DNA of 64,000 bases, taken from NCBI RefSeq assembly GCF_037975245.1, contig NC_092564.1, positions 18,570,984 to 18,634,983 on the forward strand. The letters run 5' to 3'. Every line of letters starts with the position of its first letter. Position 1 is the stretch's first letter. The notes below the pieces were generated by a model, which was not told the DNA's origin, made no database searches, and saw only the letters and a list, made by a program, of their open reading frames with translations. Positions 1-12,455 of the stretch are shown here, one piece after another. The translations under genes were made by a program, and so were the position numbers. The DNA is from Apostichopus japonicus (taxonomy: Eukaryota; Echinodermata; Holothuroidea; Aspidochirotida; Stichopodidae).

Positions 1-369
1 AGCTAACTTGTTGTTTGACATTAGTATGTTGTACAGTACAGTACTGTAGGTATATCTACAGACCACAACTTACACAAATTTAGTTATTGAGAAGAAAGTA
101 TTGATTACACATTGTTTATATCTCACAAAAAGCAGAAAAAAATGTATAAGCTGAGTGATGTGACAACCGACACTCTTCTCATATGTTCATGGCTCAAGAA
201 CATGATGCAGAGAAGATAAGCAACATGTTCACATACTGTAGCATTATGAAACAAATTAATATAAATTGTGTTTTTTTTTTAATTTTTTTTGTTTTTTTGC
301 AACAGTTTCATGCCTTTTCAACAAGAGATCTGACCTTTGACAATTACTCTTCTTTCTTCTTTCTTTCAG
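1..369 (+). other. Intron end upstream of the first PEAK-like exon in the window
   Basis: No coding signal is seen. The segment is AT-rich and ends in a long pyrimidine tract (about 345-367) followed by AG at 368-369, a good 3' splice acceptor. This suggests that at least one 5' non-coding exon and the promoter lie outside the window. Short ORFs here are not supported. Confidence 0.6.
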
Positions 370-400
370 AGCATTGTCTCACTAGTTTTATATTTTCAAG

Positions 401-511
401 ATGGAAGCTTTAAAGAGGATGCACTGCCAACCAAAGATTGGTACCATTGTCCTGAAAGATCTGTTTCAAGATGGGCTCCATCTCCAACAATTCCGGACAA
501 GTGGTGTGTGA
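401..511 (+). CDS. Upstream ORF overlapping the PEAK-like start codon
   Basis: ATG at 401 opens a 36-codon frame ending in TGA at 509-511, past the main ATG at 471 and in a different frame. Both ATGs have a strong context, AAG before and G after, and both share the string TTCAAGATGG. The main frame has stops at 411 and 453, so the two reading frames compete only in this short stretch. In eukaryotes an overlapping uORF normally lowers initiation at the main start through leaky scanning. The peptide resembles no family I know. It is part of the mRNA only if the exon really begins at about 370. Confidence 0.45.
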   Translation: MEALKRMHCQPKIGTIVLKDLFQDGLHLQQFRTSGV

Positions 512-3500
512 TGCCTTCACTCCCCACTTTTTCAAACCAACTTACTGCATTCATTGTTTCAAATCAAAAGCTGTTCATTCCATCAAGATGCCTTCACAAC
601 AAAATACACTAAATGGCCACCATCATGAAATAATGGAGAATGAAAAGCCAATGCTTGGATCTGTCAATGCTGCTAAAGCAAATCTGTGGATAAAAAATGA
701 AACTTCGAAAGAAACCAGTTTTGGAAGTTCGATTAGTCCCCTTAAAGCAGGGAGGAAACCAGTTTTGAGATCTCGTTTTGGCCGTCAGACCACACCTGCA
801 GATAGCAAGCTATGTCATCCAAAAAGAAGCCCTGCTAATATCCAAAATGCCTACCAACCTTGCCCAGTGATACAAAATCATCAGTATTCGAAAGGAGCAG
901 TGAGCAATAAGAATGCGGATTGGAATGGAATCATTGTTGATGGTACCTCCGCTAACTATGACCATGTATCTCTCCCTCCATCGAATGGTGAAATTGCAAG
1001 TTTGAATGGAGGTAACCCCTCTGATGAAAATCTTTATGAACCAATATTTCCATCAGATGGCAATATTGAAAACTTTGATAACCAGACTAATACAATCTTG
1101 GAGAGCAAAAAGATCAATCAGAGATCCCACTCGGATGCTGCTTCATACCGAAAGCAATGTAAGCATTCTTCAAGGCGCATCAGCACACCGACTACAATGA
1201 TACCCGAGTCAGTACCATGCCGGAGCGTCTTGGAGTTTCAGAAAGTAGCTGGTCGATTAAAGCACACCGGCCGCAGAGATAGTTCTGGATCTCCTCCAGA
1301 GGGAGAGGTTGGAGTCCTCATTCATGCTTCCCAGCAGCAGAAGAAGATTTTTGCCCCTCGCTGTGGCTACTCGCAGGTTGATACACCTGGTTGTCTTCCA
1401 GACAGAGGCAGAAAAGTGGTACCACAGAGACGGCATAACAGAGGGCCATCCTCTTCACAAACTAAAACAAATGCCAACGTAAGCAAAACCCATAATGGAT
1501 CACCATATCATGAAAAAGCTTGCCTGAAGTCGTCAGCATCATCTACTTCATCAGGAGAATTTGGCTGTGATGAAGCATCCAAAAGTCGTTCAAGCTCGGT
1601 TACTAGTTGCCCTACGGCACCAGCTGTTCCAGTCAGAACTGACTCAAGGAAAAAGAACAAGAAGAGCAGTGAAAAGCCAGGCTTTGTACTGGAATCTTTT
1701 CTACCAGAGAGCATAACCATAGTTTCTGCTGATGGCACCAGGGAGGTGCTAACAGCCAGTGGTACTTTTGAAACGAATGCAAAGGATGGTAAGCAACAGG
1801 ATAAAGCAGTTAGCGAGGGTTTAGAAACCTCAACTAGAGATCAAACTTTAGAAAATGTCACTTCACAGACAAACATACCAAATGGTAGTAGAACAGATAT
1901 TGGACAACCACTGTCATCTGCTGTATCCTCTTGTTCAGATGTTGCATATGAGGTGATAACTGTTGGGCCCATACATAATCATGAAAATGAACCACTTGAA
2001 GGTTATCAGCCAACCACCGAACCATGGTCAGAATACCCCACTGGGGGCAATACACCAGCTACAGAAGATGCTTCATGCAATGGATTATCTAACATAAATT
2101 CAAAGGGGGAGGTTGCAACATCTTGTGGAGGTGAAGACAGCATTCCACCTTTTCCAATCATTTTACATGATGATAATGAACACAAAACAAAGAATAGACA
2201 CTCAGAAAATTACAAAGTACCCATCTTCATAAAGCAACAAGATTATGACAACTTAGGTACTGTTCAAGCGGATCAGGACTACGAGGCTATGCAACTTCTG
2301 CAACCAGATGGAGAGAGCAGAAAGGAAACATCATCGGTCCCTCATACATGCAAGGAAGTGGAGGAAGATCAGTACTACTTGCAACCTGCGGATATAAAGG
2401 AACCAAGCGGGGATGGAGAAAGTCATACCGATGCAGCAGTTAATGAAGACGAATATGAACTTGTCAGGCATGTCCCTAATCCAACAACCCCTTTAGCAGA
2501 AGAAGAGAAAGCTATGAAGGAGAAAGATCTTCGAGGGCCTGACCCTAGAAGGTCTAGATCCAAGACGCATCCTATGTTTTGTAAAGAAGGGCACCTGGTC
2601 AGTGGCGTTATGCCACATGCTGCTGCTGTGAGTAAAAGCAAAATGAAAAGGACTGCTCCTAGGCCACCGGAGTTTTCAAAGGACTCCATGCCTCGAACTC
2701 CGCCTCCTCCCCCGCCAACTGATGTTTCTCACCGTATGTCCAAAGACTTACATGAAGGCATCCTGCGATACCATCGTTCAGCACACGCCGCAAAGGGTCT
2801 TCATGTCTTGAAGACGTCGGACTTTGAAAAGCGGATGAAATCCCAGATGCAGCTGTTAAAAACAGAAACAAAACCCAGCCAAATGTCCGTCGACGCAGAG
2901 AAGGAGAATGCTAATATAAGACAGGAACCTGAAATAGAGGACAGGAAAATTGTAGACAATGCAACCTGCTCAGAAAGGAGATACAAAGTTATACCAAACC
3001 TCCATGTGTCAGCAAGTAGAGGGAAGAGTGCTCCAAAGCCAATGGTCTCACCACCAAGGACTCACCTATTGCACCAGCTACATTTACAAAGTGAGAGTCC
3101 ACCTTCCAGTGGCAGCCACGAAAGCAGGCAGAAGGAAAAGAAATCTCTGATGTTCTGGAAGAAGAGGAAGAGGAAGGATGAAGGTGGCAGTCCAGAGAGG
3201 GAATACAACACAGAGATTGTAACACAATGGTTGGAAAAATTAGATGAAGCAACTTCTGTTGACCAGAGGCATTCTTGGGAGCGAATGGAAGTGATCAACG
3301 CTTACAAAGGTCAGGAAACTGCTGTCATAGGATACAAAGATCAAGTGGATGGGCACGAAACAAAAAATACTGGCCAAGCAGATATCGCCTGTGGTGGGAA
3401 GAGGAAGGCTCCGAAGCCTCCGAGGGAAACCGTCTCTTCCAGCGATTCTACCTCACAACCTTCACCAAAGCCATTAGAGAGAAAAAACTCTACAGATATC

Positions 3501-6125
3501 GAGAAGTCAAATGACAAGTCTAGAGAAGCGAGTAGTGTCACTACCAGTGGCAGTGATCAGATCAATCAAGAGCTTGTCGATCTTCCTGTCAAACCTCCCC
3601 CAAGAACCAAATCACAAAGAAAGAGGAGGGAGACAATCCATGAAGCTCCAGAGTATGTCAACTTGGGTAAGTTTTGGAACTTTTCCTTCCTGTGTTTTCA
3701 ATTTCTTCTTGTAATTCTAACCATGTTGCATTTTCTGTGTTTACAGACCTTTCATTTGATTTGTTTCTGTAAGCATGTGTGTCATGACTCTCATGAGGTA
3801 TTTCAGAATGTGTCTGTACATTTCAAAGTATTGTTACAAACAACAAGGAGGTGTTATCCTTGGGTTATTTTTTGTAAGAAAATAATGGTTCTAACTCTAA
3901 GTCTGTGTCTTCAAAGTTGCTTTATTTGTCTCATGGCGTTACCTCTGTGCAACGGTGTCTTTTACCATTTGAGTTGACATTCACTCTGAGTTAGGGGATC
4001 TTCTGAAGTCAAATATTAAGAGTCCTGATACAAGCACAAAACTAATTCCTCATTTCTCCTCCAATTCCAAGCCTGTCTCCTGTTGGGGTGTAATCATAAC
4101 TTGAAACTAAAATTTCAGCATATATTAATCCTTTTCTTACTACAGCGTTCTTGAAACATAGCAAGACTCCACCTGCTAAGCCTCGTCGACGTGTCCGTGC
4201 TACAAGAAGTCTGACCACAGGGTTTGAAAACCTTCCCTCTGCTACCAAGAGGATGGCCCCAAAGGCTCCCGATGAGGATGCAGCCAGCAATGGCAAAGCA
4301 GAGTTCCATTCAACCTCTGACCCAGAGTCAGCGATGAATGATTTAGACGAAGCTCTGAATGCCTTAGTGCCATTGAAGTCTGTGTTGAAAAAGAAAACAT
4401 CAGAAAGTGTCACTGTTGCTGTCAGAGATGCAGAAACACCACCAAAGAGACCCGTCAGGCTAATTCATGCAGATGCTGAACCTCCTGAGAGCCACCAATA
4501 TGGACTTCCGAAGAGCGGCTATGTTAATTTGGAGGTGAAGCAAATCAATTGTGGAAGGACTCCTGACGAAATCTCTGGAGCTCAGGAAAAAGATGCATCT
4601 ATCTTGCGTCAGATTCAATCCATGCAAAGTCAGACTCTTGCCCATCTCGGTCAACTTTATCCAATGAACAATCTGACCAAGGAATTGTTTCAGGAGAGAT
4701 CCTGGCAAGACTTTATCATTCACGAGAGGACCTTGTCATTTGCTGATGAGAAGACGTTTTGTTTCAGGGCCGAGCTGAAGGAACACTCAGAGGAGTTTGG
4801 CATTATGGTAAGTTTGTGTGCACATACATTACACAGTGTTTAATTGTTTCCCCCCAGTGCTTAGAGCTGGCCTTGCTTCAGGAATTTCTGAGAACCAATG
4901 GTTATTTGCATATTTTCACTTAGTTGAAGTTTAAGCTGACCAATGGTATGTTGTTCTACATTGATGCATGATTTTCAATCGGCAACGGGAAAATTCCACA
5001 GAATTTTACAGATTTTGGTAGATGAGATTGATGCAGACTTGATTGATCAGCTACTATGATCTCTTATTACTCTTGCTTGTTTGCCTCATCGACATGTCAT
5101 CAGCTCTTCATGTTTGTCTTTACTGTTTCATATCTTTTTACCAGGTATTTCTTCACCAAAGTAACTTGGACAAGGTCTATGAGGCTGCCAAAGAACTAGA
5201 AGCATTCCCACCACATCCAAACGTGCTCAGTGTGGTCCATACCTTTAGAGCAGAAGTACCCCTGTACCTCTTCACTAACTCCGAAGATGAAGCCAGTCAA
5301 TCTGAGACCAGAGCTTCCCTGCCCGGCCAATCAGATGCGGTGGTCGTCGTCACCAGACAGGTACCTACATCTACAGCAGCTCATTTTATAGAGGAATCCA
5401 GGAGCCGAGATGGAGAGAACACCAAACGCTACGAGGCTCAGGTCTGGGGCATGGTTCTACAAGTTTGCAGAGGGTTGTCTCATGCACAGAAATGTGAACC
5501 GGCAAACACTTTGGAAGGCTTGAAACAAGAATCAGTACTTCAGAGGGGTAAAGGATCTGGAGTTTGGTTATTCAACCCCCTCCTTGTGGAAACTCTCTCC
5601 ACGTCGGTTCCCGGCCGTAGGAATTCCGTGGTAAGCCATCTAACCGACAAATGTTGCGAATTCGACCTTGGCATTTTGATCTATGAACTCCTCCACCAGC
5701 CGAATCCCTTCGCGGTGCGAACGAGTCTAATGAGTCGTAACTACACTCCAGAGGAACTGCCGGCATTACCGAATGAATCTTCATTTTCTGCCAAGCTGCA
5801 GAGTTTAGTCTCTGAACTCTTGCGGCGATGTCCAGAGCAGAGGGCATCTGCCGATCAGGCGCAGGGGATCATTTACGCTCAGAAATTTTGTCAAATTTTG
5901 TCTTCAAGTGCATCCGAATTGAAGGGAATGTTTGACGGTAAAGGACTCGGTCAGTTGATCGCAGTGAAACAGACGGAAGTGATGTGCAACCTTACTGAAA
6001 GGCTCTGCAGAGGCTCATCCATCGAATTCAGCGTCTGGGAGAAGTTAGACCTAATATTTTGGAGTGAGGTGGACTGCTCTATGCTAGAGAAAGCACTGAC
6101 TATATTAACTGATAATACTCAATGA
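471..6125 (+). CDS. PEAK1/PRAG1-family pseudokinase scaffold (three coding exons)
   Basis: Coding exons are 471-3666, 4146-4807 and 5145-6125, giving 1612 residues. Introns 3667-4145 and 4808-5144 both start GTAAGT and end in AG, and their phases (1 and 0) match. The start at 471 follows in-frame stops at 411 and 453. Residues 13-36 resemble the vertebrate PEAK1 N-terminus, with C13, H19, C26, C29 and H36. The long disordered middle holds proline-rich SH3-type motifs (such as KAPKPPRE and RTPPPPPP) and likely phosphotyrosine sites: PPFPIILHD at 559, then YDNL at Y592, and YVN at Y1062 (Grb2-type YxN). A helix near 1210-1245 would be the N-terminal part of the split helical dimerisation region. 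The C-terminal lobe contains FDLGILIYELLHQPNPF near 1459, very like PEAK1. The VAIK lysine, HRD and DFG motifs are not recognisable. PEAK proteins are cytoplasmic scaffolds in tyrosine-kinase, Crk and Grb2 signalling. Which vertebrate paralogue it corresponds to is unresolved; it may be a single pre-duplication family member. Confidence 0.9.
3667..4145 (+). other. Intron of the PEAK-like gene (phase 1)
   Basis: The donor is G|GTAAGT at 3666/3667, and the acceptor is TTACTACAG ending at 4145. Joining the single G of exon 1 to CG of the next exon gives an alanine codon and an open frame. The upstream frame stays open into this intron to 3977 and would add a hydrophobic tail if the intron were retained, but both splice sites are strong. 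Confidence 0.85.
4808..5144 (+). other. Intron of the PEAK-like gene (phase 0)
   Basis: The donor ATG|GTAAGT is at 4807/4808 and the acceptor TTTTTACCAG ends at 5144. The intron interrupts the pseudokinase N-lobe between FGIM and VFLHQ, about where the beta-3 strand of an active kinase would carry its lysine. The frame is preserved across it. Confidence 0.85.
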
Positions 6126-6524
6126 TTTAGTTGAATCATCAGAAATAGTACCGTAACACTCGGACTAGTTACTGTTGAATTCATAGAATGGATACCAGAC
6201 TGAAAGTGTGAAAAATGATGACACTGGTTGACCTGTAGATTCTTGTAGAATCTTACAGGCCTTTAATATTGCTTCTCACTCACTATAAAAAAAATACCGA
6301 AATGTTCATCACAAGATTCCTCTGCATTTGCTGATAATGTGTTTGCTAGAAAGGGTTTTAAAGTGATCAGTGTTATATTAATGGGGCCACCCATTCAAAT
6401 CCTGCTCTGGCCGATAATTTCTGTTTTCAATGTTTTACTCAGCAATATGCAGATGGTTGTGACTGCATTTAGGAATGTTCTCTGTAGGAATGTTTTAATC
6501 TTGATAAAATTACAAATGTGAAAT

Positions 6525-6930
6525 GCAGTGTTCTTACAATGTTCACCAACCTGTGGCAATGCAAGTTTTAGATGAGAAGGAGCAATGGGCCTCCTACATG
6601 ATGATCCTAAGATTGAATGGAGATCTTGTGTACAAAGCTCTCTCATTTGCCAGAGATCCTCAGATGATGCAGTGTTCTTACAATGTTCAACGACCTGTGG
6701 CAATGCAAGTTTTAGATGAGAAGGAGCAATGGGCCTCCTACATGATGATCCTAAGATTGAATGGAGATCTTGTGTACAAAGCTCTCTCATTTGCCAGTTC
6801 CTCAGATGATGCAGTGTTCTTACAATGTTCAACGACCTGTGGCAATGCAAGTTTTAGATGAGAAGGAGCATGATGATCCTAAGATTGAATGGAGATCTCT
6901 CATTTGCCAGAGTTCCTCAGATGATTTCTG
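6525..6930 (+). repeat. 144-bp tandem duplication in the presumed 3' UTR, three copies
   Basis: Units begin with GCAGTGTTCTTACAATGTTC at 6525, 6669 and 6811, so the periods are 144 and 142 bp. The third copy has lost a block of about 14 bp after GGAGC and one of about 15 bp within GGAGATCT...CTCATTTG, then fades out near 6930. Units 1 and 2 differ at only a few bases by eye, which suggests recent duplication. The period is close to 48 codons, so a short ORF runs through two copies, but there is no independent sign of coding. Confidence 0.9.
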
Positions 6931-9900
6931 CAATGCCAACGAGATCTGTTTCTTGATAAAAAATAACAGGGTTAGATTCCAAAAAAATGGAGGTAAATAT
7001 TAAACTAGGATGTTCAGTCAATTTTGGAAGAGACTTTGTTTATTAAGTGCCTGATTGAATATAATGTATCTAAATATTGTGCAGATGTATAAAATTATCA
7101 TATATAATTTATATTCAGGTTCATCATTTTTCAATGTCTTCATTTATTATAATTCTAACGACTAGCTTGTATGCAAGAAAATATACATGACAATGAAGGT
7201 AATATGAGAACTGACGTCAATTATGTTTGTGACATTGAAAAATTTTGCCGTAGGTTTTAAAAAAAAAAAAACAATTTTCTGACTTTTGAAATTATACACA
7301 TTGTAGATCAAATCATTGCTGAAGTGTGTTGATTCTTTCTCTCCTTTTTAATGATATTCAGGGTGAAGCAGTTGTGCCTTTAAAGATTTTAGAAAAACAA
7401 AATATTGCTTATTATTGTTTATACATTGTGGTTCTCCTTATGGAGACATTTTTCTGTCAAAATTCAAAATTTTCTCTTTGTCTGGAAAGTCGTCGTAAAG
7501 TACATTTGGAATATTTTACTGAGTTTATAATGCTAAAAATTGACAGACATTAAACCTCAAATTAATGAGATCTTAAAGTATTACATGAAACTGCTTACTT
7601 CACAAAATGGAAAGTTGTTTATTTTGTTGCTGAGATGTGTTTGTAATATATAAAGCAGTTTGATAAATCGACAATTTATGAAGTTTATGTTGCTATATTC
7701 AACGGGGTCTATGATTTCTGGATTCAAACTGCTTGTTTAGAATTTATTTAGAAGAAGACATATTTTTCTACGTAACTTAGTGCTTGCCACTTTTTAACAG
7801 GGTTCTTTCTTTCTTTTCTGTTTTTGTAATGAAAAGATCATTGAAAATCTAGTAAACCAATTAGTCTGGTTTGCTGAGTTTCAAGAAATGGGGGATATGC
7901 CGGGGAAGAATTCATTCTTTAGTAATAAGAATCCTGTTCTTTTATGTATTTAGCAATTTTAGTAGAATTCTTGGTAAAATGAAGTGCACTAATGTTGTTC
8001 TATTAAATGTTACATTCACCACATCCTGCTTGCTATTTTATTGTGGTTAAGATATGTCATGATGTAAAAATACATTGCTATTTGTAGTCTGCAAACTGTT
8101 GACTTATCTGCTGAATGTTTTCAAGTTTTGTTTGCAAGTCATTTCACATGTGTACATAAGTGTCTAGATTATTGTTAATGCTCGTTAATGTCTTTTAAGT
8201 AGTGCCTTCATTAAAAATGTTATAACATTAACAATAGCTGAGTGTTGACTAAATTTCCTCTTAGTCATGAAAAGTTTGAAGAAAGTGCTAGTAAGCTGTT
8301 TATAATATATATTTTTTTATTCTTTAAAAAAGGTTTATTCACTGCACTAGTGCTGGCTGTCAGATGACCTCTGACCTCGCACCATTTATAAACTCATTTC
8401 TGGAGAGTTCATGAAAGGGTTATCAGGGGAAGGGGGGGGGAGGGGAGGGGTTGTAGTATCTTTAAAGGGATTCTGGTGTAGAATATAAGATTAAAAAAAT
8501 TACTTTGAAATGTGTGAATTTTATTTTCTTTGATACCAACTTAGGATTCTTTTGTGTGATTTGATACTGTATATCATAAACTTGCCATTTTGTAACCGTT
8601 TTTTTTAGTTTTAAATTTATGCAGAGCTGAAAGGTTTGTGGTGCAGTGGACTCGGTCTGATGTAAACTATATTTGAATATTCAAATAATATGTTGTAGAG
8701 AAACAAAAAACACTTGAGGTTTTTTTTCCATTCCCACAGTAAACATGTTTAATCAAGACACAATGATTCCACAGAGAGTTAACATTCTCGATTCATTTAA
8801 GCTTCTCTTTGAATACTACATATATTCATTATTTGGGTACTTTGATCAAAACAATTGTTGTAAATTGGAGTAACAGATTAGAAAATGCAAACATTGCAAT
8901 CTATACCCCTTGATCTAAATAAGCATTTGGTTCATAGTGTGTCTCATACACTAGGAGGCAGTTGGCTCTATTAAAGCAGCCTGGTTCTGTTAACAAACAA
9001 AATATACACATACGTCTCGGAACACTCCCAGTTTGGTGACAGAAATGTTAATAAATAGTCTTTAGTGTGTGACAGCTAAGTTTTATACTGCCAAAAAGAG
9101 GGGAAGGTACTTTTCCAAAACCTATTTACCACACACAGTAGGTGTATCAAGTGCGGCTATCATGCTACATTTAAATACTTAGCCTAAACTAATATGCCTA
9201 TAAGAATCCAGACAGATGGTGTCAGGGAGTGAGTTAGTGTCACAGTTTGCATAGCAGTTGGGAAGGCAATTAGAATGCCTCTTACAGTATACATTACTAC
9301 TGTTCCTGTGTATGAAAACTGCTGTACTACTTTACACTTGTATAGCAATTTGCCGGTTTTGCGTAGCATTTTGCGTTGCGATACTGGATAAATTAATCTC
9401 TGGGTGTGAATGCAGGTAAAAGTGATTTAGCTGGTTACTAACTGCCATCTTTATTTTTTTGTTGAAATGGAACTTTTGTATATTCACATTTTTTTAGTCT
9501 CGAATCACTCAACTTTAAATTTGCTGAGTAACGAGAAGCCTCCACATGTTGTTTATCTGTAAATTACTCTGACTATACTGAACTACGTAACCAACAGCCG
9601 TGATGTCATGGGACTAAATCAGGGGAAGTTTCCCCGTACCATTCCAGTTAGATATTAAGTGTTCAAAGTCCAAAGTCTTGATGTAATGTATATATATATA
9701 TTGTTGGTACCAACCAGTGCTGCCTGTTGACATCAGTTTATTTATTGATGCATCGTATAATTAGATTCTGTTTAAAAATTACCTTTTTGTTTTGATTAAT
9801 ATTATGTTTTTGTAAGGTAAACTTGATTCAAGTTAAAATTTCTCATAAACGCACCACCGCAAACAATGTGGTCTAGAGGTATATTTATCGAATAACATTT

Positions 9901-10235
9901 TGTTAAGGGGGAGGCGGGAAGAGGTGGAAGGTGTAAATTTAGGAATGACAGATTTTCAAATTAAGCTGAAGACAGTTGAACTTTGGAAAAAAAGGTCCTT
10001 GCCGAACACATCATATATCATTAGAGAGTTAGAGATTTGCATTGTAGAAAATAATTATAACAAGTAAATATTAAGGGACCACATTTCGGATCTATATAGC
10101 TTACAAAGAGGAGTTTCAATATGTTTCTTTTTTTTCCCGTTCTATTTGCAATACTTATGTCATTGCCATATTGTACCTTAAATGTGATAAGCCGATGTAA
10201 AAATTTGTCTTCATTTTGATCACTTTTATAGATAT

Positions 10236-10262
10236 TGTGTGTGTGTGTGTGTGTGTGTGTGT
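10236..10262 (+). repeat. (GT)n microsatellite
   Basis: An uninterrupted TG dinucleotide run of about 27 bp in T-rich DNA downstream of the PEAK-like gene. Confidence 0.95.
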
Positions 10263-12405
10263 ATAACTCTTATTCAAATATAAGTTGATATATTCATTTT
10301 GTTTTTGTTTTTTGTGATGATGATTTAAAAAGAAAGTGGAACCAATAGCAAAAGTGACATATTTTGTGACAAGAGAAAAATATTCTATTGTTTTACATTT
10401 AAAAATCTTTAAACGATTGAAAGTATGAAAACCGATAAGATTTAAGGAGGGTAATGTTCGTCACTCTTTATTGAACTGAAGTGCTTCAATCTCTCTGTGT
10501 TTACCCATTTTTCTTTATAGTTTTTTTGTTGTCTTATTTGGTTTTTCTTGAAATGCGAACAGAAATTTGTACATACCTTACTAATTAATTTGATTTTAAC
10601 ACACTTTCTACACCATTTGATGTGATTGAACACTCAGCGCTAGAAATTGCAATAATTGCTTATGTTTCCAGCGACTCTTTTAATATTTTTTGTTTATTAT
10701 TATTCCAAGATAACCATCGGAGGACTTTGTCCAGACTTTGTTTCCTAATTTTAGAGATGCCCCACCTGTGAAAGAAAAAAAAAGAGAGTAAATAAGTAGG
10801 ATTGAATGAATAAATGAATGTAGCATAAACTAGTTGTTAAATATATTCTGTATAGTAAAATGTAAACGTATATATATTACAAGCTTTGTAAATTTGAAAT
10901 GCCTGCTTTGCCAAATAATGCTTTTTGTTTGTAGGTTTTAGTTGTTCATGTTTACTACTCAAATGCAATTGGTCCATGAGGTCGACCTTTCACCTATGAC
11001 CTTTCTTCTTGTGCTTTGTTTTTTTTATTTTTTTTTATTGGAGTTATATACAATGTATTGTATACTATCAAAGTAATATCTTCTTCTTTGTTTAAAGTTA
11101 AAACCAACCACTGCTGCTGGTATTGAATAAATAAAACAAAAAACAGAAACACATGTCTTATGCAGAATTCTTGGCAGAGAGAGTATTTTTAATAAAATGT
11201 TCTAAGGATACTGTAAAAATCTTGTCTGTTTTTTTTTTTTCATTTTTGAACTTCTTGTTCAAGTGCTTCGCCCAATATTTATATTGTAATGTGATATTTA
11301 TGTAAATGGTTGAAATATCACCAGTGCATATCGCTATAGAGAGGCAAACCAAAGTATTAGAAGATAAATAAACAACCTGAGATAAATTTCCATTTATATT
11401 TTGTCTCAGTGTCCTGGTCTGATAGCAATGGAGTAGGTTCTTAAGTATCTATCTCATTATCATGTTTAAAATATATATAGTTTAAAATTCCTGGACAGGA
11501 GTAATGTGCCCTGCCGTTAAATTGTTGGTGCCCCCCTCCCCACCCCCAATTCAGCATTCCTGTAGAGCAGCAGCAACCCATAGGGTTACATTACCCATCT
11601 ATGATCTTCGCTAAAAGAAACAAAAGCAGTCAGATTTGTAGGCTAATTCCCGATGTTGGTACCGCGATTGTACTTGCGGTATAAACAAACTTGTGATATT
11701 ATATGCTGCGTGAATTTGGTGATAATCTTCACAGCGCAAGCCCAGTACATCCTTCAGCACGTGACTAAAACTTTAGTATAAATTGGGGATGCTGTTTCGT
11801 TTTTCAATGAAAATATGTGGAAATTCTTTTTTTTTTAAACATGTGGCGCACTTCCAGTTTATCAAGTGTCTATGATTTCGATAACAGCTTTTATTCTTTT
11901 CTAGACCAGTTCACCAAAATCGAAATCAGTTTTCAGAAATTCACCAAAACAAACCGAATTGACTTGGAAAATGTACACGATTAAATCAACGGTGGTCCCT
12001 CATAAAACTAAAGAGAAATAAAAAGTATATGTTTTGTTCCCTGCTGTTTTTTTTTAACTAAGATTGTTTATATAGAGTCGGATTCCTTCCAAGATACAAT
12101 CTGATATTATCAAGCTTAGTTTTAGGGTTCAGCTTTACCTAGTCGTAAAATGGATTCCAATCATGCATGAAACTTTTTTTTTTATTAAATAGTTAGTATA
12201 ATTAAGTTTATGCTAATAATTAAAAAACAAAACTTATACTGAAAAGGAGATTAGCGAATGCTGCGGGCTTTCATTATCTGTTGGCTTAGCAGATAGCCAC
12301 AGCATTGTACGGGCGCGGTAAATGAAATCCGTAATTCTTATTTTAACACAATTGAAAAGTTTTATTTTTCATCGGGAGGGGGGGGGGGGGGGTCGAGCAG
12401 ATGAG

Positions 12406-12407
<2 letters not shown>

Positions 12408-12454
<47 letters not shown>
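12408..12454. repeat. (TA)n microsatellite
   Basis: An uninterrupted TA run lying just downstream of a 15-base G run (12378-12392). Confidence 0.95.

Positions 12455-12455
<1 letters not shown>

Larger units (their letters stand above)
6126..11150 (+). other. Probable long 3' UTR of the PEAK-like gene, then intergenic DNA
   Basis: No other gene is visible. The plus strand is T-rich with many T runs. I find no AATAAA soon after the stop. Candidates are AATAAA at about 9050-9055 and overlapping AATAAATAAA at 11126-11135. A long 3' UTR is known for vertebrate PEAK1, but the end point here is inferred only from these signals. The segment includes the 144-bp tandem repeat (6525-6930), a (GT)n tract (10236-10262) and a G-rich run at 8432. 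Confidence 0.4.

Noticed and set aside
3667-3977. Hydrophobic C-terminal extension of the first PEAK-like exon
   Set aside because: It lies entirely within an intron with a strong GTAAGT donor and a phase-compatible acceptor; at best a retained-intron form.
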